Shown here: positions 18,705 through 27,068 of the stretch, piece by piece
Position numbering within the stretch: the first letter of the stretch is position 1
How the letters are laid out: each line of letters starts with the position of its first letter
Source: Bradyrhizobium hereditatis
GTDB lineage: Bacteria > Pseudomonadota > Alphaproteobacteria > Rhizobiales > Xanthobacteraceae
Length of the DNA: 64,000 nucleotides
Assembly (NCBI RefSeq): GCF_020329435.1
Contig: NZ_JAGKJK010000018.1
Span: 1-64,000, forward strand
Reading direction: 5' to 3'
Made by a program: the position numbers and the translations under genes
Notes under the pieces: generated by a model
What the model saw: only the letters and a program-made list of their open reading frames with translations
What the model was told of the DNA's origin: nothing
The model's database searches: none

Positions 18705-19718
18705 TCAGAACGTCTCGGTGATCTTGCTCAGGCGAGGCGGACGATCCGGGTCAAATCCGCAGGCGCGCGCCGTCTGCTCGATCATCCGATAGGCCGGAAT
18801 GAGCATGGTGATGGGGTCGGTGACGGGGTCATCCTCGGAAAGCCAGGGCAGCGACCCCAGCGGTCCGCCGCAGAGATGCAGCGCGATCTTTTGCTCGCGC
18901 AATTCTTCTGCCAGCGCGTCCACCGTGGCCGCCGTTTCATCCATCAGGCGCATCATGACAACCGGCGTGCGCGACGATAGCGCAGCACGCGGTCCATGCT
19001 GCAGCTCGGCGGCGCTCAGACCAATGGAAGGCAGGCGCAAAATTTCCGAAAGTTTGAGCGCGATCTCGCGCGCCGAGCCGAGGCCCAGGCCCCGAGCCGC
19101 CACAAACACAGCCGACGCCTTGGCGAGATCATCGGCGATCTCGGACCAGTCGAGCGCCAGCGCGCGGTGCAGGCGCTCGGGTAGCCTGTCGAGGGCTGAC
19201 CGCAGCAAACGATCTTCCGCGAGCTCGGCAACAAGTCCGGCGCCAGCAGCCATCGAGCCGATCACGGTCTTCGTCGCCGCGACGGAATGCTCTTGGCCTG
19301 CTTCGATCGGCACGACGAACTCCGCTTCGTCAGCCACCGGCGACGCCGTCGCATTGACGATGGCGATGGTGCGGGCGCCCGCGGCGCGCGCCGACCTGGT
19401 CGCCGCGACGAGGTCAGGGCTGCGTCCGGATTGCGAGATCACGATGAATAGCGCATGGCGCAGCATCAAGGGCGTGCGAAATGCCGTGATCACCGAAGGA
19501 GCGCTGGCTGAAACGGGAAGGCGAAGACGCGTCTCGACAAGGTATCTCAAGTAAACCCCGGCATGCCCAGAGCTCCCCCGGCCGCACAGGACGCACAGGG
19601 GAGCGGAGCCAATCCCAATTCGCTGTGCGATGTCGCGCGTGGCGGGGCGGTTACCAACAATCTTGGCGACAACATCCGGGCTTTCCCCGACTTCGCTCGC
19701 CATCGCGGATGTCGTCAC
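18705..19718 (-). CDS. SIS-domain amino-sugar phosphate deaminase/isomerase (GlmS-C/NagB-II type)
   Basis: The 337-residue protein has two sugar-isomerase (SIS) domains and no glutaminase domain. Recognisable segments are CGRGSSGHAG, ISQSGRSPDLV, VAATKTV, ARGLGLGSAREIALKLSE and AAELQHGP. These are the substrate-binding signatures of the isomerase half of GlmS. Stand-alone versions next to nagA act as glucosamine-6-phosphate deaminases (NagB-II), turning GlcN-6-P into fructose-6-P and ammonia. Its start overlaps the murQ stop by four bases (ATGA) and it is the last gene of a kinase-murQ-SIS operon. That context supports catabolism of amino sugars from wall recycling. It could instead act on another sugar, since the family is broad. 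Confidence 0.85.
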   Translation of the reverse strand: MTTSAMASEVGESPDVVAKIVGNRPATRDIAQRIGIGSAPLCVLCGRGSSGHAGVYLRYLVETRLRLPVSASAPSVITAFRTPLMLRHALFIVISQSGRSPDLVAATRSARAAGARTIAIVNATASPVADEAEFVVPIEAGQEHSVAATKTVIGSMAAGAGLVAELAEDRLLRSALDRLPERLHRALALDWSEIADDLAKASAVFVAARGLGLGSAREIALKLSEILRLPSIGLSAAELQHGPRAALSSRTPVVMMRLMDETAATVDALAEELREQKIALHLCGGPLGSLPWLSEDDPVTDPITMLIPAYRMIEQTARACGFDPDRPPRLSKITETF

Positions 19719-20707
19719 GATTCAACTGCTCCACCTTGCTTGCGTGCCGCCGTTCCCTTGGGCGGCCAGTGACGATCTTTGGCGAGCTCAGCAAACACGC
19801 GCCGAAGGTTGCCGTCACAGTTTTTCAGAACGGTCTCGGCGTCAGCCCTGCCGACGCCCAGCGCCAGAAGGCTTGCCGTCTTGATGTCTCCTTCGGCCTG
19901 CTCAAGTGAGCATGCCGCGTGCGACGGATCACAGTGCGCGATTTGCGCCACCATGGCCTCGGCGCGTCGCTTCAGTTTGGCATTGGTCGGCTGCATGTTC
20001 ACCATCATGCCGCGATATACCCGGCCAAGGCGCAACATGATCCCTGAGGAGATCAGGTTGAGCACAACCTTCTGCGCGGTGCCCGCCTTCATCCGCGTGG
20101 AGCCGGCGATCAGCTCGCGGCCGGTCTCGATCAAGATCGGAAACTTTGCCGATGCCAGCAGTGCGGTGCCGGGATTGTTGGCGACACCAATCGTCACTGC
20201 ACCGAAAGCCCCTGCCTGCTGCAGCGCTGCGACCGTGAATGGCGTTGTCCCGCTGGCGGCTACGGCGATCACCACGTCGTGCGGTGTGAGCTGCGCGGCA
20301 TTGATCTGCATGACCGCATCGTCGACATCATCCTCCGCGCCCTCGATGCTGGTGACGAACGCGCTGTCTCCGCCGGCGACGATGAAGCGGACGCGCTCTT
20401 TGGGCCAGGCGAAGGTCGGCGTCAGCTCGGCGCCGTCCTGGACCGCCACCCGGCCCGAGGTGCCGGCGCCGATATACACAATGCGTCCGCGATCGCCCAG
20501 CGCTGCCTTGGCCGCTTCGGTCGCCGCAGTGATGGCAGGAAGGGCATGGCCGATGGCTGCGACCGCCGCAAGCTGGCCCTCCCACATCGCTTCCATCGCC
20601 GACGTCAGCGACCATGCATCAAGGTCGGCGAAACGGGCGTCGACTTCTTCGGTGGCCATATAGTTGATCCAAGCACCATCAAACGCGGAACTTTGAAGCC
20701 TGTTCAT
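19715..20707 (-). CDS. murQ: N-acetylmuramic acid 6-phosphate etherase
   Basis: The 330-residue enzyme shows the MurQ/GCKR SIS-fold signatures. These are the phosphate-binding YIGAGTSGRVAVQDGAE near residue 75, the VAASGTTPF segment, STRMKAGTAQKVVLN, and MVNMQPTNAKLKRRA, followed by the C-terminal UBA-like helices ending in FAELAKDRHW. It cleaves the lactyl ether of MurNAc-6-P to give GlcNAc-6-P, the substrate of the NagA encoded nearby. ATG 20707 gives the usual N-terminus (MNRLQSSAFDG) and overlaps the upstream kinase gene by 29 bases; a longer frame to 20752 is possible. Its place between a GlcNAc-type kinase and a NagB-II-like protein makes a complete route from muropeptide sugars to central metabolism. 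Confidence 0.93.
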   Translation of the reverse strand: MNRLQSSAFDGAWINYMATEEVDARFADLDAWSLTSAMEAMWEGQLAAVAAIGHALPAITAATEAAKAALGDRGRIVYIGAGTSGRVAVQDGAELTPTFAWPKERVRFIVAGGDSAFVTSIEGAEDDVDDAVMQINAAQLTPHDVVIAVAASGTTPFTVAALQQAGAFGAVTIGVANNPGTALLASAKFPILIETGRELIAGSTRMKAGTAQKVVLNLISSGIMLRLGRVYRGMMVNMQPTNAKLKRRAEAMVAQIAHCDPSHAACSLEQAEGDIKTASLLALGVGRADAETVLKNCDGNLRRVFAELAKDRHWPPKGTAARKQGGAVES

Positions 20708-21602
20708 GGTCGGTTTCTCTTTTGGGCAGGTCAAGCCGCCCTCGCGCCACAAGTAACGCCCCGGCCGCCGCGTCGGCGTCAGGGCGTCTCAGGCGGGCGC
20801 GCAGGTCGGGCGTCAACCAGGGGGTAAGAGCATCCGCGAGCCCGCCCACGAGCGAGAGCCGGTCAATTCCTCTCGCCAGGAACACATCGAGCAGATCGCC
20901 AATCGCATCGGCCGCGCGTTCGACAATGCGACGGCCGACCGGATCGCCCTGATTGGCGTGCCGCATCACGATCGGCGCGAACGCAGCATAATCGGTGGCC
21001 CTGGCTTCTTCAGACCAGGCCACCGCCTGATAGGGATCATGATCGAATGCACCCAGCACCTCCGAAAGCAACGGCGTCAGCTCGCCGCGGCGATCCGCGG
21101 CGCGCAGCGCCAGTCGAACGACCTGTAGGCCGATGTCGGCGCCGCTGCCTTCGTCCGACACGGGAAAGCCGTATCCGGCGAGACGGATTTCGCGGCCGTC
21201 GATCAGGCCGACCCCCACCGAGCCGGTGCCGGCGACCACGATGGCGCCGTCCGCGCCGCTATGGGCGCCAAGACAGGCCGCCAGGCCGTCGCTGATGAAG
21301 ATCACGGACGCAAAGGGATGCGCGATCTTGTTGAGCGCCTCCTCTGCGCCCCGGCGGCCAATACCGGCAAGGCCAATTCCGGCGTGCATCCGCGCGAAGT
21401 CCTCGCGCGTCAGTCCGGCCTGTGCGGCTGCCGCTTCGGTAGCCTCCATGATGGACCGCCAGGCCTTCTCGAAGCCAATCCGCGTCGTGGCAGGCCCCGA
21501 GCTCGCTTCACCGAGTACCCTGCCGTTTTCGTCCTCGATCCGGGCGCGGCAGCGGGTTCCGCCGCCATCAATGCCGAGATACGTGGTACCTTTTGTTGCC
21601 AT
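20679..21602 (-). CDS. BadF/BadG-type sugar kinase, probable N-acetylglucosamine/MurNAc kinase
   Basis: The 307-residue protein begins with the ASKHA phosphate-1 motif (YLGIDGGGTRCRARI), has the GIGLAGIGR and ISDGLAACLGAH segments, the phosphate-2 loop VVAGTGSVG and the C-terminal adenosine loop LVGGLADAL. This is the BadF/BadG/BcrA/GspK ATPase family, which includes GlcNAc and glucosamine kinases. As the first gene of the operon, overlapping murQ, it most likely phosphorylates recycled GlcNAc or MurNAc at the 6-position. Substrate preference cannot be read from sequence. The start at 21602 lies 91 bases from the preceding GTG of the divergent nagA frame, so this short interval holds the control region for both. 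Confidence 0.88.
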   Translation of the reverse strand: MATKGTTYLGIDGGGTRCRARIEDENGRVLGEASSGPATTRIGFEKAWRSIMEATEAAAAQAGLTREDFARMHAGIGLAGIGRRGAEEALNKIAHPFASVIFISDGLAACLGAHSGADGAIVVAGTGSVGVGLIDGREIRLAGYGFPVSDEGSGADIGLQVVRLALRAADRRGELTPLLSEVLGAFDHDPYQAVAWSEEARATDYAAFAPIVMRHANQGDPVGRRIVERAADAIGDLLDVFLARGIDRLSLVGGLADALTPWLTPDLRARLRRPDADAAAGALLVARGRLDLPKRETDHEQASKFRV

Positions 21603-21719
21603 GGAAAGTTAACGCGACGGTGTCGCTCCGGGTCCTTACAAGGCCCCTTAGTGTACATATGAGGTCTTGTATGGGATTCGCGTCACGAGTCCGTGACTGC
21701 CATTCTCGGATCGATACTG

Positions 21720-22907
21720 ATGGGCTCCGCTGGTTCGTCCTCTCCCATGATTGCCGAGCAGCAGATCTTTGATATTGCCGCGCAGCAAATCTTTGATGGT
21801 GCCGACATGCGCGGGCCGGGGTCGGTCAGGATCTCGCAGGGGCGGATTGACAGCATCACCTTTGGCGAGGCGGAGGCGCGCGCCTCGATCCACCTTCCCG
21901 AAAACGCGATCCTTGCACCCGGGTTCATCGACATCCAGGTCAACGGCGGCGGGGGCGTTCTTCTCAACGACCAGCCAACGGAGGCTGGCGTTCGACGCAT
22001 CGTTGAGGCGCACCGCAAGGAGGGGACTACGGGCTGCTTGCCGACCCTCATCACCGACCGCAGCGAGATCATCGAGCGATTGGCTGGCGTCGCCCAGGCT
22101 TGTCTGAAGATTCCCGGCGTGCTCGGCTTTCATCTGGAAGGACCGGCCCTCAACAGATCTCGCAAGGGCATTCATCCGGAAGCCGAGATACGCGTGCCAG
22201 ATCGGCGCGATCTCGCCGCGATCAAAACTTTTGGAGGCTGCGGCCGCTCCATTGTGACGCTGGCCCCGGAATGCGTTCCCGCGTCAATGATCGATGAATT
22301 GATCGAGGCTGGATTGCGTATCGCGGCCGGCCACAGCGACGCCACTGCGGCCGAAATCGGGCAGGCGGTCGATCGCGGTATCTCGGGGGTGACTCATCTG
22401 TTCAATGCCATGTCGCAGTTGAACGCAAGGGAGCCAGGCCTGGTGGGCGCCGCGCTTGACGATGACCGGCTGTTTGCGGGGATCATCTGCGATGGCATTC
22501 ACGTTGATCGCATCGGTTTGCGTGTTGCCTTCCGCTGCAAGGGACGCGATCGATTGATGCTGGTCACCGATGCCATGCCATTGGCTGGCACGAACGACCG
22601 GCAATTCATGCTGCAAGGAAGGCGGATCACGTTGCACGAAAATCGCCTGACTGGCCCCGATGGCACACTCGCGGGCGCTCACCTCACCATGATCCAGGCG
22701 GTGCGCAACGCTGTTGCGCTGCTCGGGATTTCGCTTGACGATGCCCTCATCATGGCCTCTCGGACTCCAGCGGCATTTCTGGGCCTTGAGTCCGAGCTTG
22801 GACGGATCGCGCCCGGATACCGCGCGGACCTTGTCGCCTTCACCCCGAACTTTGAAATCGCCGGCACATGGATAGGTGGTGTCGGTTCGGTGGGCGAGGC
22901 TTCTTAG
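21720..22907 (+). CDS. nagA: N-acetylglucosamine-6-phosphate deacetylase
   Basis: The amidohydrolase has the NagA metal and catalytic motifs: GFIDIQVNGGGG (Q-N in place of the two-metal HxH), FHLEGP, AGHSDAT, THLFNAMSQ, DGIHVD and LVTDAMP. It removes acetate from GlcNAc-6-P to give GlcN-6-P for the SIS deaminase encoded divergently. The start is unclear, with GTG at 21693 and ATG at 21720 and 21747. The first residues after 21747 contain a duplicated octapeptide (IAEQQIFD / IAAQQIFD) made by a 24-base tandem repeat, and either copy could be the original N-terminal strand. The aspartokinase gene follows nine bases after the stop and may be co-transcribed. Confidence 0.92.
   Translation: MGSAGSSSPMIAEQQIFDIAAQQIFDGADMRGPGSVRISQGRIDSITFGEAEARASIHLPENAILAPGFIDIQVNGGGGVLLNDQPTEAGVRRIVEAHRKEGTTGCLPTLITDRSEIIERLAGVAQACLKIPGVLGFHLEGPALNRSRKGIHPEAEIRVPDRRDLAAIKTFGGCGRSIVTLAPECVPASMIDELIEAGLRIAAGHSDATAAEIGQAVDRGISGVTHLFNAMSQLNAREPGLVGAALDDDRLFAGIICDGIHVDRIGLRVAFRCKGRDRLMLVTDAMPLAGTNDRQFMLQGRRITLHENRLTGPDGTLAGAHLTMIQAVRNAVALLGISLDDALIMASRTPAAFLGLESELGRIAPGYRADLVAFTPNFEIAGTWIGGVGSVGEAS
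21750..21797 (+). repeat. 24-base tandem duplication at the nagA 5' end
   Basis: Two adjacent 24-base units (21750-21773 and 21774-21797) differ at only two positions. They keep the reading frame and duplicate the peptide IAxQQIFD. The repeat lies within three codons of one candidate start. Confidence 0.85.
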
Positions 22908-22916
22908 CGAGATTAG

Positions 22917-24119
22917 ATGCGCAACCATCCCATCATCGTGCAAAAATATGGCGGCGCCTGTCTTGAGACGCCGGCGAAAATTCGCGCGGTTGCGCGCAGT
23001 CTCGCCGACCTGCATGGCCGCGGTCATCGTGTCGTGGCGATCGTCTCCGCCATGGGCAAGACCACCGACCAATTGATCCAGATGGCTTATCAGGTAAGCC
23101 CCGCTCCCAATCGCCGTGAACTCGACATGCTGCTAACGACCGGTGAGCGCATCAGCATGTCCCTGATGAGCATGGCGCTTTCCGATCTCGGCGTGCCCGC
23201 GATCAGCTTCACTGGCAGCCAGGCCGGCGTGATGACCGATGATTCCCATTCCTCCGCTCGCATCCTGGATGTACGCCCCATTCGCGTGCATGAGGAACTT
23301 GAGCGTGGGCGCGTTGTAGTGCTGGCAGGATTTCAGGGCGTGAACCCGGCGACGAGGGAAATCACCACACTCGGCCGCGGCGGCAGCGACACCACGGCCG
23401 TTGCGATGGCCGCGGCGCTGAAAGCCCAGCGCTGTGAAATCATCAAAGAGGTCGACGGAATTTGTTCGGCCGATCCGCGCATTGTGCCGGATGCAAAGCC
23501 GCTGAGGCGAGTGGACTTCGCATCCCTGTCGGAGATGTGCTTCTGGGGTGCAAAGGTCCTGCACTTTCGCAGCGTAGAGCTGGCGCAAAGTCAGGATGTG
23601 CCTCTGGTTCTCAAGCAGTGGGGTGGCGTTAAGCGCAGCACGCTAGTGCTGAAAGAGGTTGCAGGCATGGAAAACGGAAAGGTTCTGGCCGTCAACTCGA
23701 TGGCTCGCATTGAGCACGTGGAAATCGATTCCAAAGATCTCAATGATGGGTTTGAGAAATTCGCGCAGCATCTCAGGGAAAACAGCCTGTCCTGGCCGCA
23801 GCTCCTGGCATCACACTTCACGGCAGGAAAAACCAGCATGACCGTGGCCTGTGATTCAGAGTGGCTCGATGCACTGTTGCGCACGCTGGAGCACGCCAAG
23901 GATATGCGCAAGCGGCGCGAGGCTTCAAGCTCGGTGAGTCTGACCTGCTTCGGCGGCGTTTCGTCGGAATTGCCGTTCCGGGCGTTGCAGGTTCTCGCAC
24001 AGCAGGGGATTGTCCCCGACAAATACGTGTTGTCGCCGCATTCGGTCAGTCTGTTTGTCCCTGTGGAGAGCCGGGAGGCCGCGGTTAAGGCGTTGCATTC
24101 GCTTGTCCAGCAAACATAG
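22917..24119 (+). CDS. Aspartokinase family protein, divergent
   Basis: The 400-residue protein follows the aspartokinase plan. It has an N-terminal amino-acid kinase domain, with VQKYGGACLET in the place of KFGGTS, TTGERIS, the phosphate/aspartate-binding TLGRGGSDTTAVA near 155, EVDGICSADPRIV near 180 and GAKVLHFRSVELA near 210. A C-terminal pair of ACT-like regulatory segments covers about 260-400. The changed first motif and the weak ACT region suggest a specialised paralogue rather than the housekeeping LysC; activity on aspartate is likely but not certain. It follows nagA by nine bases. A link to the siderophore locus or to diaminopimelate for wall synthesis next to wall-sugar recycling is possible, but only by position. 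A GC-rich palindrome (GCTTCGCGAAGC, 24119) touches its stop. Confidence 0.8.
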   Translation: MRNHPIIVQKYGGACLETPAKIRAVARSLADLHGRGHRVVAIVSAMGKTTDQLIQMAYQVSPAPNRRELDMLLTTGERISMSLMSMALSDLGVPAISFTGSQAGVMTDDSHSSARILDVRPIRVHEELERGRVVVLAGFQGVNPATREITTLGRGGSDTTAVAMAAALKAQRCEIIKEVDGICSADPRIVPDAKPLRRVDFASLSEMCFWGAKVLHFRSVELAQSQDVPLVLKQWGGVKRSTLVLKEVAGMENGKVLAVNSMARIEHVEIDSKDLNDGFEKFAQHLRENSLSWPQLLASHFTAGKTSMTVACDSEWLDALLRTLEHAKDMRKRREASSSVSLTCFGGVSSELPFRALQVLAQQGIVPDKYVLSPHSVSLFVPVESREAAVKALHSLVQQT

Positions 24120-24201
24120 CTTCGCGAAGCGGCAGGGATCGCTTCCGCTTACGTCCGCTTACGCTAAGCAAATGCGGAGTATTGTTTGGATCAGACCCAG
24201 A

Positions 24202-24729
24202 CTACTTGGCCGCAGCCGCTGCGGTTTCGCCCGGTGGCACAATCCGGAACATGAAGGTCGAAACCTTTTCTCCGGGTTTGAACGGACCGGGAATCTGGTT
24301 GCTGACCGGATTCAAACTTTGGAGAAAAGCCGCGATCGCCATGGCGTCGTCCGCTGTGAGTTTCGCAAAAGCGTGCCAAGGCATGATCGGCGCTAGGATG
24401 CGGCCGTCCGGCCGTTCACCAACCTGTATCGCCTTCACGATCTGCTCTGGGGTCCAACTACCGATGCCGGTCTTTTTGTCGGGTGTGATGTTTGGGCCCA
24501 CAAAGACACCTTCACCCGGGATCTCGAAGCCCACATCCGAGCCGCCGAGAAAGCGTGACATGTCGGGATTCCCGAAGAAGTATCCCGGCGTGTGGCAGTC
24601 GTTGCAGCCGCCGAGCGTGACGAGATATTTGCCGCGCGTGATCTGTGAGTCGTCAGCCGTGGCCGCGAACGCTGGAAGCGCGATAACTGACGCGGTCACG
24701 AATGCAAGACGAACTGAAATCCGCAACAT
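24202..24729 (-). CDS. Secreted monohaem c-type cytochrome
   Basis: The 175-residue protein has a clear Sec signal (hydrophobic core LAFVTASVIALPAFA with an AFA-type cleavage site), then a class I cytochrome c domain. The haem-binding motif is CNDCH near residue 42, and the likely axial methionine lies in the LAPIMPWHAFAKL segment near 115. It acts in the periplasm as an electron carrier. The PNITPDKKTGIG segment resembles the cytochrome subunits of membrane dehydrogenases such as alcohol or aldehyde dehydrogenases, but no dehydrogenase gene adjoins it. It lies 211 bases downstream of the methyltransferase gene, separated by a long inverted repeat, so it may have its own promoter. Confidence 0.88.
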   Translation of the reverse strand: MLRISVRLAFVTASVIALPAFAATADDSQITRGKYLVTLGGCNDCHTPGYFFGNPDMSRFLGGSDVGFEIPGEGVFVGPNITPDKKTGIGSWTPEQIVKAIQVGERPDGRILAPIMPWHAFAKLTADDAMAIAAFLQSLNPVSNQIPGPFKPGEKVSTFMFRIVPPGETAAAAAK

Positions 24730-24778
24730 GATTTGCCTCCCTGGCTTCGATTGGTTGGTCCCCCTCTGTAGTGACCGT

Positions 24779-24858
24779 TATGCCGAAGCTCGGATTATGC
24801 CGCATGGTTGGAGTTGGCGGCGGAGTCGCGGGCCTCCGACCATGCGGTGTTCGGCATA
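24779..24858. repeat. 80-base imperfect inverted repeat between cytochrome and methyltransferase genes
   Basis: Left arms TATGCCGAA (24779) and CCGCATGGTTGGAG (24800) pair with right arms CTCCGACCATGCGG (24834) and TTCGGCATA (24850), with one mismatch. A 12-base insertion in the left arm makes a direct repeat of TTATGCCG. The loop is 20 bases. It has no U run, so it is a poor intrinsic terminator. It may be a remnant of a mobile element end or a folded RNA element. Confidence 0.6.
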
Positions 24859-24940
24859 GGCTTGACTGGTTATTTGGAGCTCCTTTCGGTTATTCTCGGA
24901 AATTGAACTGCGGTGCGCATATTCCACTCAGCTTTGCGTC

Positions 24941-26065
24941 TTATGGTTTGCGGCCGATCACGGCGCCGTTCGCGGCGGGTGCGTCGAACCAGACCGTCTC
25001 GATGTTCCGGAAGCCGGCTTCCTCGAGCCACGCCGAATATTCGGCCGGTGTGTAGTTTCGCCCTTCCGTCTCGATCAGCATGTTGAGGCTCATCAGCGCG
25101 GCCGGCGCCGGCCCGGTCTTTTCGTAATTGACGAGAAGCTCGCTGATGACGACTGCGCCGCCGCTCGGCAAAGCCTCGAAGGACCGGCGCAGCAGGGCGC
25201 GGTTCTTCGCCTCGTCCCAATCGTGCAGGATCATCGACAGGAGATGCACGTCGTGATCCTCGGGAAGCTGCTCGAAGAAGTTGCCGCCGGCGGTCTCGAT
25301 GCGGTCGGTCAAGCCGGCCTCCGTAATTTTTCCCGCGGCGATCGCGGCCACATGCGGCAGATCAAATACGGTCGCGCGCAGCTTCCCATATTGTTTGCAA
25401 AGCTCGATGTCGTACGCGCCCGATCCGCCGCCGATGTCCAGAAGGCGGCGGAAATCACTGAGATCCACGGCTTCGCCGAGCTTGCGCGCGGTCATCGTGG
25501 AGAGCGAATGCATCGCCTCCCAGAAGAGTGCCAGCATGGTCGGATCCTCGCCCTCGAACATCGAGGATTGCACTGCCGGGTCCCACGTGGTTGGTCGGTT
25601 CGTGCGCAGCGCTTCGGTAAGTCTGCCCCAGCCCGCGTAGAGCCGCTTGTCGGCCATCTGCACGAAGCCACCGAAGTAATACGGCTTCCCGCGCACGAGA
25701 TAGGCTTCGCTTAAGGGCGTATTGCGATAACGGCCGTTCGTTTTCTCCAGAAGCCCGAGTGCAGCGCAGCCGGTCAACAGCATCTCGGCCGGGCGGGGAT
25801 GCAGACCGAGCGCTTCCGCCAGCTCCGCAACAGTGGTGCCGGCGCCGCCTGCAAGGTGACTGAACAGGCCCTCCTCGTGTGCTGCAGCCAGGGTCTTGAA
25901 AGCCCAGAAGCCGGTCGCAAGGGCCATTAGCGGGACGGCGGAAGGAAGCTCCTGCGTGGTGACGATCGGTTGATCGGTCGCGCGCAGCCTTGTCTTGCCC
26001 GAGATCGAACCGGGCTGGCGGGCAAGCGTTGTCCTGTGCGCAGCAGCGCGCTGATGGTTGGGCAT
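24941..26065 (-). CDS. SAM-dependent O-methyltransferase (Methyltransf_2 / CrtF-ASMT-like)
   Basis: The 374-residue protein has an N-terminal dimerisation/winged-helix domain (about 35-130) with FWAFKTLAAAHEEGLFSHL and VAELAEALGLHPRPAEMLL. The Rossmann methyltransferase domain carries LLDIGGGSGAYDIEL (SAM loop) near 205 and SMILHDWDEAKNRALL near 285, where the histidine-aspartate pair is the usual catalytic base region. This is the acetylserotonin/hydroxyneurosporene O-methyltransferase family, which methylates small hydroxylated metabolites. A good ribosome-binding site (GAGGAG) precedes ATG 26065. The substrate is unknown; no carotenoid or aromatic biosynthetic gene adjoins it. Confidence 0.87.
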   Translation of the reverse strand: MPNHQRAAAHRTTLARQPGSISGKTRLRATDQPIVTTQELPSAVPLMALATGFWAFKTLAAAHEEGLFSHLAGGAGTTVAELAEALGLHPRPAEMLLTGCAALGLLEKTNGRYRNTPLSEAYLVRGKPYYFGGFVQMADKRLYAGWGRLTEALRTNRPTTWDPAVQSSMFEGEDPTMLALFWEAMHSLSTMTARKLGEAVDLSDFRRLLDIGGGSGAYDIELCKQYGKLRATVFDLPHVAAIAAGKITEAGLTDRIETAGGNFFEQLPEDHDVHLLSMILHDWDEAKNRALLRRSFEALPSGGAVVISELLVNYEKTGPAPAALMSLNMLIETEGRNYTPAEYSAWLEEAGFRNIETVWFDAPAANGAVIGRKP

Positions 26066-26075
26066 AGAGCTCTCC

Positions 26076-26588
26076 TCAGGTGTTGACGGTTAATTCGCAG
26101 CTCTTAAGCCGCGCAGTGGTCTTCAGCACAAATCCACGTAGTCGCACTCTCGACGAGTGATAGACGCGAATTTCCGCTTGAGGCATTTCGGCCTCCCGTT
26201 TCCAGCAATGCGCTCCTTCCCTTGGCGCTCCGCCGAGGCGTCGAAAAGCGTGGTGCCCATGGTTGTTTCCTCTTTGTGTCGCGCCGTGCGCCGCGTCCGT
26301 GGATACGAGAATGGTTCTGAGGCCCATCAAGATCAGCACGATTCCTCCAGTGATGCGCAGCGGTGTGTGCAAGGCGAGCGTCATCTGCGTCAACACGGTT
26401 CCGCTCACCACGGCCAGGCAACTGAACATGCCGTGGGCTGTTGCCGCACCCATGCCGCTCGCGACCCCAAACCAGCTTCCGAATGCCAGCGTCCGCTGCA
26501 CGCACATCAAGCCAATCGGGCCGAATGGGATGGCGACGAACAAGCCCAGCGCGGCCGCCGGCAGCAAGTGCGCGATGAACGGCGTCAT
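26076..26588 (-). pseudogene. LysE-type exporter, truncated with an unrelated tail
   Basis: The first 97 of 170 residues match the N-terminal half of LysE/RhtB amino-acid exporters, with the signature GLFVAIPFGPIGLMCVQRTL, two further hydrophobic helices and the GMGAATAHG segment. After residue 97 the sequence becomes polar and basic (GNNHGHHAFRRLGG and onward) and no longer resembles a transporter, so the distal helices are lost. LysE proteins normally have about 200 residues and five or six helices, so export activity is unlikely. Its ATG overlaps the stop of the DUF1127 gene (ATGA), a coupling presumably inherited from the intact gene. A frameshift or small deletion followed by decay would explain the tail. 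Confidence 0.75.
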
Positions 26589-26818
26589 TTCCAGAACGGC
26601 TTGGCCGCTTCGGCCATGGCCTCTTGTCGCGTCTTGCCGATGTCCTTGAGATGGTGGTCATCGAGCTCCGCCAGGGCTTGCCGTTGCCGCGACCGCTCCG
26701 AACACTGAGCACACCAGTCCAGGAACCGTAATCCCCATCCAGGTCGACGATCGCTGGACGCCACGGCTCCGTTCGTGGCTCGCTTCAGAATCGTGAGTGA
26801 ATCGACAACAATGGACAT
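26585..26818 (-). CDS. DUF1127 family small protein
   Basis: The 77-residue protein carries the DUF1127 (YjiS-like) signature in its second half: the arginine-rich RSRQRQALAELDDHHLKDIG followed by an acidic-hydrophobic stretch ending in AKPFWK. Alphaproteobacterial DUF1127 proteins of this size are RNA- or stress-related small proteins, several affecting phosphate and carbon metabolism; the exact role here is unknown. I chose ATG 26818 (MSIVVDSL) rather than the in-frame ATG 18 bases upstream because a GGAGGACAGC-type ribosome-binding site sits just before it. The stop overlaps the truncated LysE gene. The 250 bases upstream (26819-27068) hold its promoter region and no other gene. Confidence 0.85.
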   Translation of the reverse strand: MSIVVDSLTILKRATNGAVASSDRRPGWGLRFLDWCAQCSERSRQRQALAELDDHHLKDIGKTRQEAMAEAAKPFWK

Positions 26819-27068
26819 GCTGTCCTCCTGATACACAGAAGTTGCGCGGATATAGCGGCATGCGCGTCGCTAGCGTGTGAGTTCGTTCACCTCTCACGCT
26901 TTTTCGATCTGCACCTTTGCAGAGTTAGCTGCGGGAACGCGTCCGCCCTGGTCCGTCGACCTTTCAGCGGCCTGACACTAGAAAGCGGAGCGGTATGAAG
27001 GAAGGTCCAATTCACGCACGATCAATCAGTCCAATTCAGGCGCGCGCCGTCGCCTCTAGCAACGTTGG

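Noticed and set aside
24119..24130. Intrinsic terminator after the aspartokinase gene
   Set aside because: GCTTCGCGAAGC is a perfect palindrome but has no loop to speak of and no following T run.
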